From contig JALVFC010000372.1 in NCBI GenBank assembly GCA_027030285.1, positions 1 through 8,797 of the forward strand: 8,797 bases of DNA, written 5' to 3'. The translations under genes and the position numbers were made by a program. This DNA comes from Thiotrichaceae bacterium. Its GTDB lineage: Bacteria > Pseudomonadota > Gammaproteobacteria > Thiotrichales > Thiotrichaceae. The notes under the pieces are model-generated. The model made no database searches. It saw only the letters and a list, made by a program, of their open reading frames with translations, and was not told the DNA's origin. This document shows, one piece after another, positions 6,716-8,797 of this stretch; positions within the stretch are counted from its first letter, which is position 1, and every line of letters begins with the position of its first letter.

Positions 6716-8008
6716 TTATTCATACGGGTTTTGTAGAACAATTGTGTGCTCTCGATCCGGTCCCGTAGAAATAATGTGGATGGGTGTTTCAGTTACTTCT
6801 TCCAAGCGCTTGATGTATTTTTTTGCATTTTCTGGCAGCTCATCAAAATCAGTGATACCGATGGTTGACTCATTCCAGCCAGGCAGTTCTTCATAGACTG
6901 GCTTACATTCTGCAAATTTAATGGTGGAGATGGGTGGTACTTCAAGCTGCTCACCATCTAGCTCATAAGCTACACAAATCTTGATGGTGTCCAGACCATC
7001 AAGCACATCCAGCTTGGTCAGGCAAATGCCTGAGACACTATTAATCTGCATTGCACGACGTAATGAAACGGCATCATACCAGCCACAGCGTCTAGGACGT
7101 CCAGTTGTTGCGCCAAACTCATGTCCCTTTTTCGCCAGATAAGCACCCGTATCATCAAACAGCTCAGTTGGGAATGGACCAGAGCCAACCCGTGTTGTAT
7201 AGGCTTTCGTGATGCCAACGATATAGTCAAGATATCCTGGACCTACACCTGTTCCTGTACAGGCACCTCCAGCGGTTGGGCTAGATGAAGTCACATAGGG
7301 ATAAGTGCCATGATCAATATCCAGCAAGGTACCCTGAGCACCTTCAAACATGACATTATGACCTGCCTTTCTATGCTGGTGTAAAGCATTGGTCACATCA
7401 CAGACCATGGGGCGGATCTTCTCAGCCATATCCAGCGCCTGTTCCAGAACCTGCTCATAGTCAACGGGGTCTGCCTTAAAATAGTTCACCAGAGCGTAGT
7501 TATGGTATTCCATAACTTCCTTTAGTTTTGTCTTGAGACGCTCTTCGTCCAGCATATCGCTAACGCGCAAACCTCGACGCGAGATTTTGTCTTCATAGGC
7601 AGGACCAATACCGCGACCAGTTGTACCAATCGCTTTTTTTCCGCGAGCCGCTTCTCTGGCAGCATCCAGAGCTACATGATAGGGGAGTATAAGCTGACAT
7701 GCTTCTGATATTTTCAAACGCTCTTGCACCGGAACACCCTGTGATTCAAGCATAGTAATTTCTTCCAGTAAGGCATCCGGGGCAAGCACTACGCCATTAC
7801 CAATCATACAGTCAACACCTTCGCGCAAAATACCCGATGGAATCAGATGAAGCACCGTGGTTTCACCATCAATCACCAGTGTATGACCCGCATTATGCCC
7901 ACCCTGGAAACGGGTCACTGCGGCTGCTTTCTCAGTGAGTAAGTCAACGATCTTACCCTTTCCTTCGTCGCCCCACTGGGTACCTAGTACTACGACAAAC
8001 TTACCCAT
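6716..8008 (-). CDS. purA: Adenylosuccinate synthetase (EC 6.3.4.4)
   Basis: PurA condenses IMP with aspartate, using GTP, to give adenylosuccinate, the committed step to AMP. It is a cytoplasmic homodimer. The protein is complete at 430 residues, close to the 432 of E. coli. The GTP loop and catalytic Asp are in QWGDEGKGK (11-19, Asp14), and the catalytic His is in GGHNAGHT (36-43, His42). Other family signatures are TTGRGIGPAY (129-138), FEGAQGTLLDIDHGTYPYVT (221-240), the aspartate-binding-loop and active-site segment ATTGRPRRCGW (300-310), the guanine-binding TKLD (331-334) and STGPDREHTI near the C-terminus. AGGAG at 8020-8024, 11 bases before the ATG, supports this start. All key residues I looked for are present. 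Upstream is hisZ, separated by 268 bp that include a palindromic element; downstream is minC. I found no convincing PurR operator. Confidence 0.98.
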   Translation of the reverse strand: MGKFVVVLGTQWGDEGKGKIVDLLTEKAAAVTRFQGGHNAGHTLVIDGETTVLHLIPSGILREGVDCMIGNGVVLAPDALLEEITMLESQGVPVQERLKISEACQLILPYHVALDAAREAARGKKAIGTTGRGIGPAYEDKISRRGLRVSDMLDEERLKTKLKEVMEYHNYALVNYFKADPVDYEQVLEQALDMAEKIRPMVCDVTNALHQHRKAGHNVMFEGAQGTLLDIDHGTYPYVTSSSPTAGGACTGTGVGPGYLDYIVGITKAYTTRVGSGPFPTELFDDTGAYLAKKGHEFGATTGRPRRCGWYDAVSLRRAMQINSVSGICLTKLDVLDGLDTIKICVAYELDGEQLEVPPISTIKFAECKPVYEELPGWNESTIGITDFDELPENAKKYIKRLEEVTETPIHIISTGPDREHTIVLQNPYE

Positions 8009-8096
8009 AATCTAATAATCTCCTAACCTGATTTATACTCAAATCGTACAGCCTGGTTCTGATAAGCTATGCGACCGATTACTTGTTGGTAATATT
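8009..8096 (-). promoter_or_regulatory. purA leader; probable promoter region, no clear consensus
   Basis: These 88 bp separate the palindromic element from purA. They contain the purA ribosome site (AGGAG, 8020-8024) and a TATAAAT at about 8032-8038 in minus-strand sense, a -10-like hexamer without a good -35 at the right distance. A second TATAAAT (8166-8172, minus strand) lies inside the neighbouring element. Either could start purA transcription; the sequence does not decide between them. Confidence 0.25.
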
Positions 8097-8280
8097 GTAA
8101 CTATTCAGCATATCCATAACTGCTCAGATCCTGCTCGTGTTGTCCGAGATCAAGGCGAAACCTCTATTTATAAGTATAAATTGATCATTTTAACGCTACC
8201 GTGTCCTGCTATCGCTCCTCGCCTACATCCGTGTAGGCGACACAGAAATCGGACAACACAAGTGCAAGCTGAGTAGTTAC
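8097..8280. mobile_element. 184-bp MITE-like palindromic element between hisZ and purA
   Basis: The ends are inverted repeats: GTAACTATTCAGC (8097-8109) and GCTGAGTAGTTAC (8268-8280) match at 12 of 13 positions. A second inverted pair lies inside, GTGTTGTCCGAG (8137-8148) against ATCGGACAACAC (8248-8259), 11 of 12. A variant of the end motif recurs directly at 8116-8127 (ATAACTGCTCAG). The interior has no plausible reading frame but holds an AT palindrome (ATTTAT/ATAAAT, about 8166-8179) and a perfect hairpin at 8219-8240. No clear target duplication flanks it (GTAATATT against GAGATTTT, 5 of 8). The GTAA...TTAC ends recall those of IS66-family elements, so a non-autonomous derivative mobilised in trans is possible; that is inference. 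It could instead be a static intergenic repeat. Confidence 0.55.
8219..8240. repeat. Perfect 9-bp hairpin inside the palindromic element
   Basis: TCGCCTACA (8219-8227) and TGTAGGCGA (8232-8240) are exact inverse complements around the 4-base loop TCCG. No T-run follows on either strand, so it is unlikely to be an intrinsic terminator for hisZ, although it would lie in the 3' untranslated RNA of that gene. GCTATCGCTCCTCG just before it suggests a larger folded unit. Confidence 0.7.
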
Positions 8281-8797
8281 GAGATTTTTTCCACCACCCA
8301 GTCATTACCACTACTCACAAGCTGATAATCACAGGACAAATCTTCGACCACTTCCAGCTGCACTACCTGCTTCTGTTGCAATTGACGAATCACAATATTT
8401 CCCTGCTCGCGTAGCTCTTTCATAACACGATCTAGGTTCGTATCTGAAACAGCAGGGGCTATGATTTTTTTACCTTCAAAGATCTCTTTCTGATTCTTAC
8501 ACAAATTACCTAAAAAACGTAAATCAGCAGAGAAGCCAGTAGCAGGTCGCGCATGGCCAAACGCCTCTCCAATACCATCATAGCGTCCACCGCGGATCAA
8601 CTCACGCTGCATCCCTGGTAGATAAAGCTGAAAAACAATACCCGTATGATAGGTATAACCACGTAATTCACCAAAGTCCAGGTTGATAGTAATTTCTGGA
8701 AACATTTGCTCCAGGCGCTGCACTAATGCACGGATATTTGACAGAACGGGTAAAATGTCGGATACATGAGTACCAAGCAGGATTTCTGCTTGTGCTA
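8277..8797 (-). CDS. hisZ: ATP phosphoribosyltransferase regulatory subunit HisZ, C-terminal part (5' end outside window)
   Basis: HisZ is a histidyl-tRNA synthetase paralogue without aminoacylation activity. It joins short-form HisG to make the first enzyme of histidine synthesis and confers histidine feedback control. The frame is open from the window edge (residues AQAEILLGTHVSDILPVLSN) down to the TAA at 8277-8279; 172 residues are visible. The GTG at 8723 is therefore an internal codon, not the start. Class II synthetase-like core elements are visible: DFGELRGYTYHTGIVFQLY, then RGGRYDGIGEAFG and ARPATGFSADLRFL. A C-terminal tail (KKIIAPAVSDTNLDRVMKEL onward) follows. The HisS family, the alternative, usually has a longer anticodon-binding domain; the short tail and the purA neighbour favour HisZ. 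The last base of the final Ser codon and the stop codon lie inside the inverted-repeat end of the adjacent element. Confidence 0.9.
   Translation of the reverse strand, partial: AQAEILLGTHVSDILPVLSNIRALVQRLEQMFPEITINLDFGELRGYTYHTGIVFQLYLPGMQRELIRGGRYDGIGEAFGHARPATGFSADLRFLGNLCKNQKEIFEGKKIIAPAVSDTNLDRVMKELREQGNIVIRQLQQKQVVQLEVVEDLSCDYQLVSSGNDWVVEKIS

Noticed and set aside
6594..7230. Plus-strand frame at 6594-6896 and minus-strand frame at 7018-7230
   Set aside because: Both are out-of-frame readings of minC and purA coding sequence.
8009..8280. PurR operator upstream of purA
   Set aside because: I found no sequence close to the known palindromic purine box.
8277..8723. Reading the GTG at 8723 as the start of a short 148-residue gene
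   Set aside because: The frame stays open to the window edge with HisZ-like residues upstream, so this GTG is an internal Val codon.
1..8797. CRISPR array, tRNA or rRNA genes
   Set aside because: No regularly spaced direct repeats, cloverleaf with a TTCGANNC arm, or rRNA core sequence was seen.

Overview
The window looks like chromosomal DNA of a non-enteric gammaproteobacterium. The order hisZ–purA on one strand is the familiar gammaproteobacterial arrangement (usually downstream of hflK/hflC). MinC reads like the Escherichia coli protein, and a separate HisZ implies the short-form HisG/HisZ ATP phosphoribosyltransferase that enteric bacteria lack. Every gene I can support is on the minus strand, so the map is easiest to read from high to low coordinates.

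Region by region: (1) 8797 to 8277 is the C-terminal part of hisZ, running off the right edge. (2) 8280 to 8097 is a short, non-coding, palindromic element with 13-bp terminal inverted repeats. It abuts hisZ so closely that the hisZ stop codon lies inside its terminal repeat. (3) 8008 to 6716 is a complete purA. (4) 6683 to 5931 is a complete minC with a GTG start, 32 bp after purA and probably co-transcribed; minD and minE do not follow it. (5) 5930 to 5125 is an 806-bp stretch without an intact gene. It holds several hairpins, one of them terminator-like but pointing the other way, and short overlapping open frames that could be a decayed gene. (6) 5124 to 1 is the first 1708 codons of a giant secreted or surface protein that continues beyond the left edge.

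The giant protein is the main accessory feature. It has a long signal peptide, a run of DUF11-like beta-sandwich modules (including a 350-residue-period duplication), an SdrD_B-like domain, and several calcium-loop-like D-x-D-x-D/N motifs. This is a cell-surface stalk or adhesin architecture best known from Gram-positive MSCRAMM proteins.

The genes do not form one pathway. hisZ (histidine synthesis) and purA (AMP synthesis) are linked through purine/ATP metabolism and conserved synteny. minC (division-site placement) is a downstream passenger of purA. The surface protein is probably a separate transcription unit. I saw no tRNA, rRNA, CRISPR array, phage gene or intact transposase.
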